Shown piece after piece: positions 33,137 to 41,472 of a stretch of DNA of 64,000 bases. A program made the position numbers and the translations under genes. The DNA lies in the NCBI GenBank assembly GCA_934573855.1, contig CAKTMF010000007.1, positions 83,613-147,612 on the forward strand. The letters are read 5' to 3'. Every line of letters starts with the position of its first letter. The stretch's first letter is position 1. This stretch comes from an uncultured Oscillospiraceae bacterium (GTDB lineage: Bacteria; Bacillota; Clostridia; Oscillospirales; Oscillospiraceae). Under the pieces are notes generated by a model that had not been told where the DNA came from, made no database searches, and was given only the letters and a program-made list of their open reading frames with translations.

Positions 33137-34684
33137 ATGCCCAAGTATGACGTAGTGGTCGTCGGCGCCGGCAACGGCGGTCTGTCTGCGGCCTGCTATC
33201 TTGCCACGGAAGGCAAGAAGGTCCTGGTGCTGGAAAAGCACAATCTCCCCGGCGGCTGTGCCACAAGCTTCAAGCGCGGCGAGTACGAGTTTGAGGCGAC
33301 CCTTCACGAGCTGTGCCAGATGGGCGACGGCAAGGAGGGCCGCCCCCTCGGCGCGGTGAGAAAGCTGCTCGACGGCAGATACAAGCTCGACGTCGAGTGG
33401 ATGTCCGCAAACGAATCCTTCGCATCCGTCGCCACCGACCCTGACGGCTTCAATGTCGCCATGCCGGCCGGAGTGCAGAACTTCATCGACGAGATGGAGC
33501 GGCAGGTCCCCGGCTCGCGCGAGTCCATGACCACGGTGATGGAGCTGGGCCGCATGCTGCACGACGGCGTCGACTGGCTTGCGGAGCGCCACAACGAGCC
33601 GAACCCACCCCAGAAGGTCGAAATGCTGCTCAAGTATTACGACCTCATGCGCGTCGTCCCCGTCCCCTGCGAGGAAATGCTCGACCGTATCGGCGTCCCC
33701 GAAAAGGCGAAGCGGATATTCGAGTCCTACTGGACGTATGTGGCCTCGGACTCCACGGAGATGAGCTTCGCGGTCTACACCTACATGACCTATGTCTACC
33801 TTACCCAGCTGCCGTGGTTCGCCAAGAACCGCAGCCACGAGATATCCCTCGCCTTCGACAAGCGCATACGCGAGCTGGGCGGCGACATCTGGTACAATAC
33901 CGAGGTAAAGCGTATCGACGTCAGAAATAACGAGGTCAGGGGCGTGGAGCTTGCCTCCGGCGAGTACATAGAGTGCGGCCGCGTTATCTCCAACCTCATG
34001 CCCCATGTGGTGTTCGACCGCATGGTGGACCACAGCGAGATACCCGAGCGCGACCTGAGAGCCATGAACGCGAGACGCCTCGCGCAGGCCGCCTTTACCG
34101 TGTATCTCGGGCTTGACGCCTCCGTGGAGGAGATCGGGCTTAAAAATTACGACACCTTCATGCGCCATAATCCCGATAACCGCGCGCAGTGGCTCTCCTC
34201 CAACAGTATCGAGACCCACAGGGACATCACCGTCACCAACCTCTGCGCCGCCTACCCCGAGGCCGCGGGCGAGGGACGCGCGTTCCTCCAGTTCTCCAAG
34301 TTCTACGACGGCGACGCCTTCGAGAACATCACCGAGGAGGAGTATTTCAAGGTCAAGGACCGCATAGCCCGCGAGTGCGTCGAGCGCTATGAGGAAGTCA
34401 CCGGCTGCGACCTGCAGAGCCACATCGAGGAGATAGTCGTCGCCTCCCCCATGACATGGGCGCGCTATCTCGGCACCCCCAGGGGCGACGTGTACGGCTA
34501 CTATCCCAGCACATGGGACGGCATGTTCCCGCGCGTTCAGTCCGGCCACCACGAGGACTACACCATAAAGGGCCTGCGCTTCGTCGGCGGACACGGCACC
34601 CAAATGGACGGCTATTCTCAGGCATATCTCTCCGGCGCCGAGCAGGCGAGATATATGCTTCTCGACATGAAGGAGGGCAAGTAA
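33137..34684 (+). CDS. CrtI/RetSat-like FAD-dependent oxidoreductase, copy A
   Basis: A 515-aa flavoprotein with an N-terminal Rossmann fold (VVVGAGNGGLSAACYLATEG, then LEKHNLPGGCATSF) and a C-terminal FAD-closing segment (GLRFVGGHGTQMDGYSQA), the plan of phytoene desaturases and retinol saturases (amine-oxidase-like superfamily). No signal peptide. Its paralogue lies at 42686-44227 in the same gene order. The FNR-type gene starts immediately at its stop, so the two proteins probably form one electron chain, NAD(P)H to flavin to [2Fe-2S] to this enzyme, reducing or desaturating a C-C bond. Substrate unknown; annotation as carotenoid enzyme would be unsafe because no other carotenoid genes are present. 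Confidence 0.85.
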   Translation: MPKYDVVVVGAGNGGLSAACYLATEGKKVLVLEKHNLPGGCATSFKRGEYEFEATLHELCQMGDGKEGRPLGAVRKLLDGRYKLDVEWMSANESFASVATDPDGFNVAMPAGVQNFIDEMERQVPGSRESMTTVMELGRMLHDGVDWLAERHNEPNPPQKVEMLLKYYDLMRVVPVPCEEMLDRIGVPEKAKRIFESYWTYVASDSTEMSFAVYTYMTYVYLTQLPWFAKNRSHEISLAFDKRIRELGGDIWYNTEVKRIDVRNNEVRGVELASGEYIECGRVISNLMPHVVFDRMVDHSEIPERDLRAMNARRLAQAAFTVYLGLDASVEEIGLKNYDTFMRHNPDNRAQWLSSNSIETHRDITVTNLCAAYPEAAGEGRAFLQFSKFYDGDAFENITEEEYFKVKDRIARECVERYEEVTGCDLQSHIEEIVVASPMTWARYLGTPRGDVYGYYPSTWDGMFPRVQSGHHEDYTIKGLRFVGGHGTQMDGYSQAYLSGAEQARYMLLDMKEGK

Positions 34685-35911
34685 ATGGCCAAGTATAATT
34701 ACGATAAAAAGGTCCTCAAGGGCCTGACTCCGTTCCCGTTCCTCGGTGAGGTCGCGACGCGCACCAAGGCCATCGAGGCCGCGCCTGCCGACCTGCCCAA
34801 GTCCATATATAACCCCAACATCCTCGCGAAGCGCCTGCACCCCGCCGTGCAGCACTGCGTTATCGCGAAGGTCGTCGATCACGGCGGCGCAAAGAGCTTC
34901 ACTCTCGTCCCCAACGCCGCGAAGGGTACGACGGAGATGGCGTATTTCCGCGCGAGCCAGTATGTGTCCGTCGCGCTCGATATCGACGGCGCTCCGGTGA
35001 ACAAGCCCTATACCATCCGCTCGAACCCCAGGGACGCTCTCGGCGCCGAGAATACCAGCTACACCCTCACCGTCAAGCTCACCGAGCCCTCATATGCCTC
35101 AAGTCACATCCTCACCACATGGAAGGAGGGCGACGAGGTCGACATCTCCGGCCCTCTCGGCGACTTCTACTATCAGGATCTCCGCGACGCGAAGAGCGTC
35201 ATAGCCATCGCGGGCGGCTCGGGCATCACGCCGTTCTACTCCATGGCGGCCGCCATCGCCGACGGTATCGAGGACTTTGACATGACCATCCTCTACGGCA
35301 GCCGCACCGCGGACGCCATACTCCTCAAGGACGAGATCGAGGAGCTGGCCGCGCGCTCGAACGGCCGCGTGAAGGTCGTCCATGTCCTCTCCCACGAGGA
35401 GCGCGAGGGCTATGAGCATGGCTTCATCACCGCGGAGCTTATAAAGAAATACGCGCCCGAGGGCGACTACTCCGTCCTCATGTGCGGCCCCAAGGCCATG
35501 TATGTATTCGGCGAGGGCGAGTGCAAAAAGCTCGGCCTCCCCAAGCGCCGCTACCGCATGGAGATGTCCGGCGACTATATGGGCGCGGTGAACAACGCCG
35601 ACTTCCCCAAGGACAAGGCCGGCAAGGAATTCAGCCTCACCGTGGATATCCGCGGCAGCAAGCAGACCGTCCCCTGCAAGGCGGACGAGACGCTGCTGTG
35701 GGCGATGGAAAAGGCCGGGATCAAGGCTCCCTCCCACTGCCGCAGCGGCGAGTGCGGCTGGTGCCACTCCCGTCTCGTCTCCGGCGAGTTCTACTGCCCC
35801 AAGGATGCAGACGGCCGCAGGCTCGCCGACAAGAAATTCGGCTGGATACACCCCTGCTGCACCTACCCCATGAGCGACATGGAGATACAGGTCTACCCCA
35901 CCGAACAGTAA
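34685..35911 (+). CDS. FNR-type reductase with C-terminal [2Fe-2S] domain, copy A
   Basis: A 408-aa electron-transfer protein. Residues about 55-160 are a ferredoxin-reductase FAD barrel (KPYTIRSNP in the RxYS position), 165-275 an NAD-binding domain (IAIAGGSGITPFYSM, LMCGPKAMY), and 315-405 a plant-type ferredoxin with ligands CRSGECGWC and a distal HPCC. A family-specific extension of about 50 residues precedes the FAD domain. ATG follows the upstream TAA without a gap. Expected role: pass electrons from NAD(P)H to the CrtI-like partner. Copy B is at 41473-42681. Confidence 0.9.
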   Translation: MAKYNYDKKVLKGLTPFPFLGEVATRTKAIEAAPADLPKSIYNPNILAKRLHPAVQHCVIAKVVDHGGAKSFTLVPNAAKGTTEMAYFRASQYVSVALDIDGAPVNKPYTIRSNPRDALGAENTSYTLTVKLTEPSYASSHILTTWKEGDEVDISGPLGDFYYQDLRDAKSVIAIAGGSGITPFYSMAAAIADGIEDFDMTILYGSRTADAILLKDEIEELAARSNGRVKVVHVLSHEEREGYEHGFITAELIKKYAPEGDYSVLMCGPKAMYVFGEGECKKLGLPKRRYRMEMSGDYMGAVNNADFPKDKAGKEFSLTVDIRGSKQTVPCKADETLLWAMEKAGIKAPSHCRSGECGWCHSRLVSGEFYCPKDADGRRLADKKFGWIHPCCTYPMSDMEIQVYPTEQ

Positions 35912-35920
35912 TAAAAACCC

Positions 35921-35952
35921 GGTATCCCCTCAGCTGAGACTGAGGGGATACC
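35921..35952 (+). other. Strong hairpin after the redox gene pair of operon A
   Basis: GGTATCCCCTCAG pairs perfectly with CTGAGGGGATACC over a 6-base loop. There is no T-run, and the next gene's SD (CGGAGG) follows at once. It fits an mRNA-processing or stabilising hairpin that sets different levels for the hydrolase gene downstream. Confidence 0.6.
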
Positions 35953-35967
35953 GAACGGAGGATACAT

Positions 35968-37956
35968 ATGAAAACAAAAACCGCATCCGTACTGCTGGCG
36001 GTGCTTATCGCGGCGGTATTCGTGTGCATGATATTCGCAAACTCCATCCAGACCGCGAACGGCAGCGTCGCCGTCACCGAGGGCTTTATCGAGTCGAACG
36101 CCGGCGACCTTGCCTATAAGCTCTATACCCCCAAGACCGCCACGGCCGACAGCCCCGCGCCCGGCGTGCTGCTGCTCCACGGCTATCAGAACGACCACGA
36201 GACCTGCGCGGCCTACGCCATCGAGCTTGCCCGCCGGGGCGTGGTGGTGCTTGCCATCGACGAATACGGCCACGGCTCGACACGTACCGGGCTTCTCAGC
36301 CGCGGCTATGTGAACCACAAGGTCACTGTGAACTACGGCGAGGACAGCGAGGCCGACGGCACCTTCGTCACCATCGGCGGCCAGATCCGTTACAGGGTCA
36401 TGATGAACTTCTCGAACCTCTCCTTCTTTGACGAACACTACGTCACCGACTCGGACGGCAACCGCCTCACGGACAGCTCCTGCGGCGGAATCAGCGCCTA
36501 CGCCGTGCTGGCGAGCATGCCCAATGTCGACTCCTCCCGCCTGGGCGTGAGCGGACACTCCATGGGTACATGGTCGAGCTGGAGCGTGGCCGCGGCCTAC
36601 TCCGGCACTGAGATAGAGCCGAAGGCGACCGTCCTCCAGTGCGGCGAGCTGTTCACCGACGACGCCTACGACACCGAAAAGTACCACTTCAACAACGTGC
36701 TGCTCCTTCAGGCAAAGTACGACGAATTCAGCTATTTCCGCGACTACGGCATGGTGGTGGACGATGAGCTGCTCAAGTCAGACCTGCGCACCGGCTTCCT
36801 CGGCACCGACGCCGCCAACGCCGCGTGGAACACCACCTTCGGCTCCTTCGAGGACGGCACCGCCCGCCGCATGGAGCTGCTCAATACCAACCACCGCCTC
36901 ACCACCCATAACGCTCACGGCCTCGCCGCGGCGCTCGAGTGGTTCGACACCGCGCTCGATATGGACACGGCGCTCGCGCCCACGGACCAGGTCGCGATGG
37001 TCAAGGAGCGGCTCGTGCTGCTCGCCATGCTCTGCGCCATCGCGGCGATGATACCGCTGATGGAGCTGCTGCTGAAGCTGCCCTTCTTCGCGAAGGCCGC
37101 GCAGCCCCTGCCGCCCGAGAGCGGGATAAAGACCCATGCAAAGTGGTGGCGCGGCGCGGTCATCACGGTGCTGCTCGCCTTTGCAAGCTATCCGTTCATG
37201 ACTCAGCTCGGCCACGGTCTGCTGCCCCTGCCGGAGAAGATATTCCGCATGACGGTGGGCAACGGCTTTGTGGCGTGGTACGGCCTGCTCATCATCATTA
37301 TGGTCGTGACCTCCGTTATCGGCTATAAGAAGGCGAAGAAGGCCGGCGCGGACGACGGCTGGTACAGCATGGGTCTCGGCTCCGCCGGGGCGCCGGACAG
37401 GATGAGCTGGAGCCTCCTCGGCCGCAGCGCGCTGCTGGCGCTGTGCATGCTGCTGCTCATGTATGTGCTGGTCAGCATATGCGAGACGGCGTTCAAGCTG
37501 GACTTCCGCTTCATATGGCCGTTCTTCAAGGGCTTCGATCTCACCCGCCTGGGCCAGTTCTGCGTGTATATCCCCATATTCGCGTTCTTCTTCATCATGA
37601 ACAACAGCAAGATAATGGCGCTCGGCCGCAGCGAGGCCACCTACAGGCCCGGTCTGCGCGGCTTCCTCGGCTGCTGGTGGAGAAACGCGCTGATGATGGT
37701 GGGCGGCATACTGCTGCTGTGCCTGCTCGAGTACATCCCGTTCTTCATGAACATCGGCCCCGGCGCGGACCTGCTGTTCGGCTTCACCTTCGGCGGCCCG
37801 TTCATGTCGCTGATGATACTCTTCGTGCCGCAGGTCATCGTGTTCAGCGTCCTGTGTACCTACATCTACCGCCGCACAGGCAGCGTCTACACCGGCGCGC
37901 TGCTCGTCTCCTCCATGGCCTGCTGGATAGTCACCGGCGGCTCGTCCATGATCTGA
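35968..37956 (+). CDS. Membrane alpha/beta hydrolase with multi-span C-terminal domain
   Basis: A 662-aa protein: one N-terminal span (about 7-25), an extracytoplasmic alpha/beta-hydrolase domain (about 35-330) with oxyanion strand PGVLLLHGY, nucleophile motif GVSGHSMGTWS (Ser in GHSMG) and a possible catalytic His in HNAHGL, then about seven or eight membrane helices to the C-terminus. The fusion of secreted hydrolase and polytopic membrane domain is unusual. It lies 56 bases after the FNR-type gene, behind a hairpin, so it may be expressed with operon A. Substrate unknown; an ester or lipid is a reasonable guess. Confidence 0.78.
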   Translation: MKTKTASVLLAVLIAAVFVCMIFANSIQTANGSVAVTEGFIESNAGDLAYKLYTPKTATADSPAPGVLLLHGYQNDHETCAAYAIELARRGVVVLAIDEYGHGSTRTGLLSRGYVNHKVTVNYGEDSEADGTFVTIGGQIRYRVMMNFSNLSFFDEHYVTDSDGNRLTDSSCGGISAYAVLASMPNVDSSRLGVSGHSMGTWSSWSVAAAYSGTEIEPKATVLQCGELFTDDAYDTEKYHFNNVLLLQAKYDEFSYFRDYGMVVDDELLKSDLRTGFLGTDAANAAWNTTFGSFEDGTARRMELLNTNHRLTTHNAHGLAAALEWFDTALDMDTALAPTDQVAMVKERLVLLAMLCAIAAMIPLMELLLKLPFFAKAAQPLPPESGIKTHAKWWRGAVITVLLAFASYPFMTQLGHGLLPLPEKIFRMTVGNGFVAWYGLLIIIMVVTSVIGYKKAKKAGADDGWYSMGLGSAGAPDRMSWSLLGRSALLALCMLLLMYVLVSICETAFKLDFRFIWPFFKGFDLTRLGQFCVYIPIFAFFFIMNNSKIMALGRSEATYRPGLRGFLGCWWRNALMMVGGILLLCLLEYIPFFMNIGPGADLLFGFTFGGPFMSLMILFVPQVIVFSVLCTYIYRRTGSVYTGALLVSSMACWIVTGGSSMI

Positions 37957-37970
37957 TCCGATATACACTT

Positions 37971-38000
37971 ATCCGGGAGGTGCTTGCACCTCCCGGATTT
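37971..38000 (+). terminator. Terminator after redox operon A
   Basis: A 12-bp stem (TCCGGGAGGTGC and complement), two-base loop, then TTTATG; weak T-run. Confidence 0.65.
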
Positions 38001-38046
38001 ATGCTGTATAATACTGAGCTGCAAAAATGCGTTACAGGAGCGTCTT

Positions 38047-38373
38047 ATGAAAGAAAACGTCGGAAAATTTTTTGAGCTTCTGGACTCCGACCCCGGCGTC
38101 CGGCAGCGTCTTGACGAGGCTATAGCCAATTACCCCGGCTGTATCGACATCCGCGACGCCATGCTCAGCGAGACCATGCTGCCTCTGGCGCAGTCGCTGG
38201 GGCTTGAGTTCACGCTTGCGGAGCTTCGCGCCTACGAGACGCGCAAAAAGCTCTACTTTGAAGGCCCGGAAATGAAGAACCTGCCCGAGGGCGTGGATCA
38301 GTACGAAGCACCCGAGTACTGGCTCATCAGCCACGGCTGGGACTACGATACCGAGGGCATGGACAAAAAGTGA
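38047..38373 (+). CDS. Nif11-like small protein
   Basis: A 108-aa soluble protein. The pattern KFFELLDSDPGVRQRLDEA followed by PLAQSLGLEFTLAELRAYE resembles the Nif11 domain, used in some bacteria as RiPP leader peptide and in others of unknown role. The C-terminal 40 residues are acidic and aromatic (YEAPEYWLISHGWDYD), without a double-Gly cleavage site or Cys/Ser/Thr-rich core, so a RiPP precursor is unlikely. No modification enzyme is nearby. AGGAG lies seven bases before ATG. Confidence 0.6.
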   Translation: MKENVGKFFELLDSDPGVRQRLDEAIANYPGCIDIRDAMLSETMLPLAQSLGLEFTLAELRAYETRKKLYFEGPEMKNLPEGVDQYEAPEYWLISHGWDYDTEGMDKK

Positions 38374-38490
38374 TCACGCCGCGCCGTCCTCGCCCTCCAT
38401 CATGTCGTAATACTCGCTCTCCGAGGCGAAGAGACGGTAGCTCCCGTTTACCAGTCCGTAATATCCGTTTGCAGTGAAGTAGCCGCGCAT
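38374..38490 (-). CDS. Conserved-type 38-aa small protein
   Basis: A short frame with a good SD (AAAGGAG, nine bases before ATG) that reads MRGYFTANGYYGLVNGSYRL and ends in an acidic tail (EYYDMMEGEDGAA). Very short proteins of this aromatic-glycine type beginning MxGYF and continuing into LFAS-E-EYY are familiar to me from clostridial genomes, where they are unannotated. The stop abuts the stop of the Nif11-like gene with no gap. Function unknown. Confidence 0.6.
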   Translation of the reverse strand: MRGYFTANGYYGLVNGSYRLFASESEYYDMMEGEDGAA

Positions 38491-38618
38491 AGCTGTGTTC
38501 TCCTTTCGGCTGTCCTTTATTCTGTGTGTATGATATCACGGACGGTGTACCATAAAACGGACTTTGAACGCCGCGCGGGACGCGGCGGAGCGGAGACTGC
38601 GGAAAGGGGAATGCTTCT

Positions 38619-39119
38619 ATGGACAGAATGTTGGCCGGAAATATCCTGGGGCTGCTCGGCTCCACGATGATGTCCCTCGCCGGGATAGTAAAGGACAAAA
38701 GGCGCCTGCTGCTGGTGATGTGCGTACAGTATGTGTTTCTGGGCAGTGCGAATTTCTGCCTCGGCGCGTATGCCGCGGTGGTCACATGCTTCTTCGGGAT
38801 AGCGATGACCTTCCTCACGATGAACCAGCGCTTCGGCACCGTGATGAAAATACTGTTTTCCGCGGCGAATACGGTGGTTATCCTTGCCGTGAACAAGGCG
38901 GGACTCGTCGGGCTGCTGCCGCTGGTGTCGATGCTGATGTTCATCTGGGCGCTGGACGCGAAAAACACCGTGATACTCAAAACTGCCGTCGCCGCAGGTA
39001 TGGTGATCTGGGCCGTGCATGACTTTTACTTCGGGAATTACACCACGTTCTGCTTTGATATAGTGACCTTCGTCACGAATATGATCGGCATTTGGCGTAT
39101 CCGGCGCGGCGGAGAGTAG
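38619..39119 (+). CDS. YgjV-like inner-membrane protein
   Basis: A 166-aa protein with about five hydrophobic helices, matching the Imp-YgjV family by eye (GNILGLLGSTMMSLAGIVKD, QYVFLGSANFCLGAYAA). Function of the family is unknown. GGAAAGGGG lies upstream of the ATG. It is followed eight bases later by a NUDIX gene. Confidence 0.7.
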   Translation: MDRMLAGNILGLLGSTMMSLAGIVKDKRRLLLVMCVQYVFLGSANFCLGAYAAVVTCFFGIAMTFLTMNQRFGTVMKILFSAANTVVILAVNKAGLVGLLPLVSMLMFIWALDAKNTVILKTAVAAGMVIWAVHDFYFGNYTTFCFDIVTFVTNMIGIWRIRRGGE

Positions 39120-39127
39120 AGCGGCGC

Positions 39128-39616
39128 ATGAGAAACACGAGCCTCTGCTACATCGAGCGTGACGGGCGCTATCTCATGCTCCACCGCGTGAAGAAGGAGC
39201 TTGACGAGAACCGGGACAAGTGGATAGGCGTCGGCGGCAAGCTTGAGGAGGGTGAAAGCCCGGAGGACTGCGCGCTGCGCGAGGTCCGCGAGGAAACGGG
39301 GCTGACGCTGCTCTCGTGGCGATACCGGGGAATAGTGACCTTCGTCTCCGACGAGTGGGGGACGGAGTATATGCACCTTTTCACCTCGGAGGATTTCAGC
39401 GGGACGCTCCGGGACGACTGCGCCGAGGGGACGCTCGAGTGGATAGAAAAGCCGCGGCTCCTCTCGCTCCCGATATGGGAGGGGGACAGGATATTTCTCC
39501 GGCTGCTCGACACCGACGAGCCGTTTTTCTCGCTGAAGCTCTGCTACGCCGGCGACCGTCTCGCCGAAGCGGTGCTGAACGGAAAGCCGCTCCCGCCGCA
39601 GGAAAGCAAAATATGA
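39128..39616 (+). CDS. NUDIX hydrolase, MutT/8-oxo-dGTPase-like
   Basis: A 162-aa pyrophosphohydrolase. The NUDIX box GX5EX7REVxEExGL is intact (GGKLEEGESPEDCALREV, then REETGL). N-terminal NTSLCYIERDGRYLMLHRVKK is typical of MutT-like 8-oxo-dGTP diphosphatases, so nucleotide-pool cleaning is likely. ATG 39128 is preferred to an upstream ATG inside the preceding gene. Confidence 0.85.
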   Translation: MRNTSLCYIERDGRYLMLHRVKKELDENRDKWIGVGGKLEEGESPEDCALREVREETGLTLLSWRYRGIVTFVSDEWGTEYMHLFTSEDFSGTLRDDCAEGTLEWIEKPRLLSLPIWEGDRIFLRLLDTDEPFFSLKLCYAGDRLAEAVLNGKPLPPQESKI

Positions 39617-39640
39617 GCCGAATGACCGGCTGAAGAAAAC

Positions 39641-39674
39641 CACCCGCATACTTCAAGTATGCGGGTGCTTTTTT
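39641..39674. terminator. Bidirectional terminator between NUDIX and aconitase X genes
   Basis: CACCCGCATACTT pairs with AAGTATGCGGGTG across a minimal loop and is followed by CTTTTTT; it separates convergent operons. Confidence 0.8.
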
Positions 39675-39680
39675 CCTGCT

Positions 39681-40124
39681 TTACGAGACGGTGACGGTGC
39701 CGTCCTCGGAGACCTCTACGGTCATTCCGTCCCGGACGTAGGCGAGGAACTCGTCGCCCAGACGGTCTACGACGGGCATTTTTGCGTCCGCCCAGAACGC
39801 CGCGAGTATCGCGCCCGAGGCCGCCAGAGTGTCGATGGACTTTGAAAACAGCATGCAGGCGGGCTGCTTCCCGGTGGCGCAGACGGTGTAGAGCGCCATG
39901 CCGCCGGTGGTCGAGCCGATGGTCTCAGGCAGGCACAGAGCCTTGCCGCGCATGGGCTTTTTGTAGAGATCGGGGTTGTTCTGGTCGGAGCATTTGACCT
40001 GCCGGTCGCCCAAGAGCATGGGGGTCTGGAAGCTCGCGAGGGTATTGAAGCCGCCGTGAGATACGAGCGCCTCCGCCCTTGCGGAGCCGGCAGCGATGAC
40101 GCGCCCCTTGAACTGTTTACTCAT
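39681..40124 (-). CDS. Aconitase X, small (swivel) subunit
   Basis: A 147-aa protein of the DUF126/AcnX-type swivel family. The conserved segment LCLPETIGSTTGGMALYTV contains the Ser-Thr-Thr-rich active-site loop. It overlaps the catalytic subunit gene by four bases (ATGA) and is last in operon B. Separate large and small subunits are the AcnX type II arrangement. Known AcnX enzymes are hydro-lyases: cis-3-hydroxy-L-proline dehydratase in bacteria and phosphomevalonate dehydratase in archaea. Confidence 0.88.
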   Translation of the reverse strand: MSKQFKGRVIAAGSARAEALVSHGGFNTLASFQTPMLLGDRQVKCSDQNNPDLYKKPMRGKALCLPETIGSTTGGMALYTVCATGKQPACMLFSKSIDTLAASGAILAAFWADAKMPVVDRLGDEFLAYVRDGMTVEVSEDGTVTVS

Positions 40125-41404
40125 TTTTTGCCCTCCTTATTGCCGGTGAGCATGCCCAGCAGCTCCGCCTCCGGGTAAAAGCGCGCGCTGGAATAGGTGC
40201 GCAGCTTGTTGGAGGAGGTTATGACCGGCTGGGATTTCACCAGAGGATTGTTCATGAACATCAGCGGGCAGAGAGAGGCGGTGTGGACGCCGGCGGCCCT
40301 GAGACGCGCGGCGTACTCCGTCCCCTCAAAGCGGCGGAGAACGGCGGGGGCGGCGGTAAAAACGGTGGGGATGAGGACCTTTTTGTTCCCGGCCTTTTTA
40401 AGCCCCTCCTCCACGCGCACGGTCCAGTCGATGAGCTGCTGATAGGTCATGTGCGGGCAGCCCATGAAGCAGAGCTTGGGCTTGGCGTCAAGGTCTTTCC
40501 AGATACAGGGGTAGCTGTTCCTCACGCGCTCTATCTCGGCGTCGTCCACGACGTATACAGGCGCGCCCTCGCGGATAAGACTCTCGCCCTGCTCGGCCGC
40601 CTCCGGGGTGAGGTTCTCGATATGGTAGAGACCCACGGAGCCGTTCGAGGCCGTCGCCGCGCCGAAGTCCTTGAGATAGGTGCAGGCGGCATCGTTCAGC
40701 TCACGGCCGAGATACCTGTCGAGACCCTTTATGTACGGCACCTTTTCCAGCACCTTCATTCCCACGGCGGAGCCGAAGAGCTGCGCGTCCGGGAGCGACG
40801 AGGTGCGAAGCTCCACTATCCAGTCGGCCCGTCTGCCCTCGTCAGTGAGGAAGCCGAACTCCGGGACGAAGCCCGCGATGGAACACATCATCTCGATAAT
40901 GCCGGAGTTGCGGTTGCAGCGCGCGCCGAGGACGGAGTTTGCGTACACGACGGCGGAGGACTCCGCCCACGCCAGCACCTCGCCGCGTTTGGGCGTATTG
41001 CCGACCTCGGGGAGGTAGCAGGTGCAGGTGTACGCGTCGTCGCTCATAATGCCGAATTTTTTCAGCTGCTCCTCGAGCCGCCCCTGCTGTGAGTACATCA
41101 CGTCGCAGACGATGTTCTGCAGGAGGCTCGCGGGGACGTTTTCTTTTTCCGTGGGGCGGGGGTCGGCGCTGAATTTCTGGGAGCTGACCTCCCCGGCGGA
41201 GAGTATCTGGTCGTAAAGCTCATAGACCGGCTTCATAAGACCGAGACCGAAGCTGATGACCGTATGGCCGTATTTGCCGGTGATGGGGATCATCCGCTGC
41301 GCGTCAAAGGCGTCGCCGAAGGCCACGAGAGTCTTCATGACCTTGGCCATGGTCTCGCCCTTCGCGCCGTCAAGAAGAGCCTGCTGCTCGCGTGTCAGTA
41401 TCAT
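40121..41404 (-). CDS. Aconitase X, catalytic (large) subunit
   Basis: A 427-aa hydro-lyase subunit (DUF521/AcnX). Visible family blocks are ISFGLGLMKPVYELY, TCTCYLPEVGNTPKRGE, SVLGARCNRNSG and CFMGCPHMTYQQL, whose Cys residues hold the Fe-S or metal centre. With ispE present, an archaeal-type mevalonate role is unlikely, leaving a dehydratase of a hydroxy acid or hydroxyproline-like compound. It is joined to the redox pair of operon B but separated from it by a terminator-like hairpin. AAGGAAG lies about seven bases before ATG. Confidence 0.9.
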   Translation of the reverse strand: MILTREQQALLDGAKGETMAKVMKTLVAFGDAFDAQRMIPITGKYGHTVISFGLGLMKPVYELYDQILSAGEVSSQKFSADPRPTEKENVPASLLQNIVCDVMYSQQGRLEEQLKKFGIMSDDAYTCTCYLPEVGNTPKRGEVLAWAESSAVVYANSVLGARCNRNSGIIEMMCSIAGFVPEFGFLTDEGRRADWIVELRTSSLPDAQLFGSAVGMKVLEKVPYIKGLDRYLGRELNDAACTYLKDFGAATASNGSVGLYHIENLTPEAAEQGESLIREGAPVYVVDDAEIERVRNSYPCIWKDLDAKPKLCFMGCPHMTYQQLIDWTVRVEEGLKKAGNKKVLIPTVFTAAPAVLRRFEGTEYAARLRAAGVHTASLCPLMFMNNPLVKSQPVITSSNKLRTYSSARFYPEAELLGMLTGNKEGKK

Positions 41405-41433
41405 TTGGTCACTTCCTTTTTAAGAGTGTGAGA

Positions 41434-41464
41434 GAAAAGGGAAGAGGAGGCTGTTCCTCTTCCC
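41434..41464 (-). terminator. Terminator-like hairpin between FNR and aconitase X genes
   Basis: On the minus strand GGGAAGAGGA pairs with TCCTCTTCCC over a 6-base loop and is followed by TTTTCTCTC. It should partially terminate operon B after the two redox genes. Confidence 0.7.
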
Positions 41465-41472
41465 TGAGCCTT

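Noticed and set aside
32405..34882. 825-codon open frame on the minus strand
   Set aside because: Antisense shadow of the MerR-like gene, the intergenic promoter and the CrtI-like gene; it crosses a terminator and a promoter.
35921..35952. Rho-independent terminator ending operon A before the hydrolase
   Set aside because: The stem is strong but there is no T-run and the next SD follows directly, so I list it as a hairpin of unknown role rather than a terminator.
38047..38490. RiPP biosynthetic locus around the Nif11-like gene
   Set aside because: No modifying enzyme, protease or exporter in the neighbourhood, and no core peptide with Cys/Ser/Thr enrichment.
39681..41404. Aconitase X as part of an archaeal-type mevalonate pathway
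   Set aside because: ispE at 25243 shows the MEP route, and no mevalonate kinase or decarboxylase-type genes are seen.
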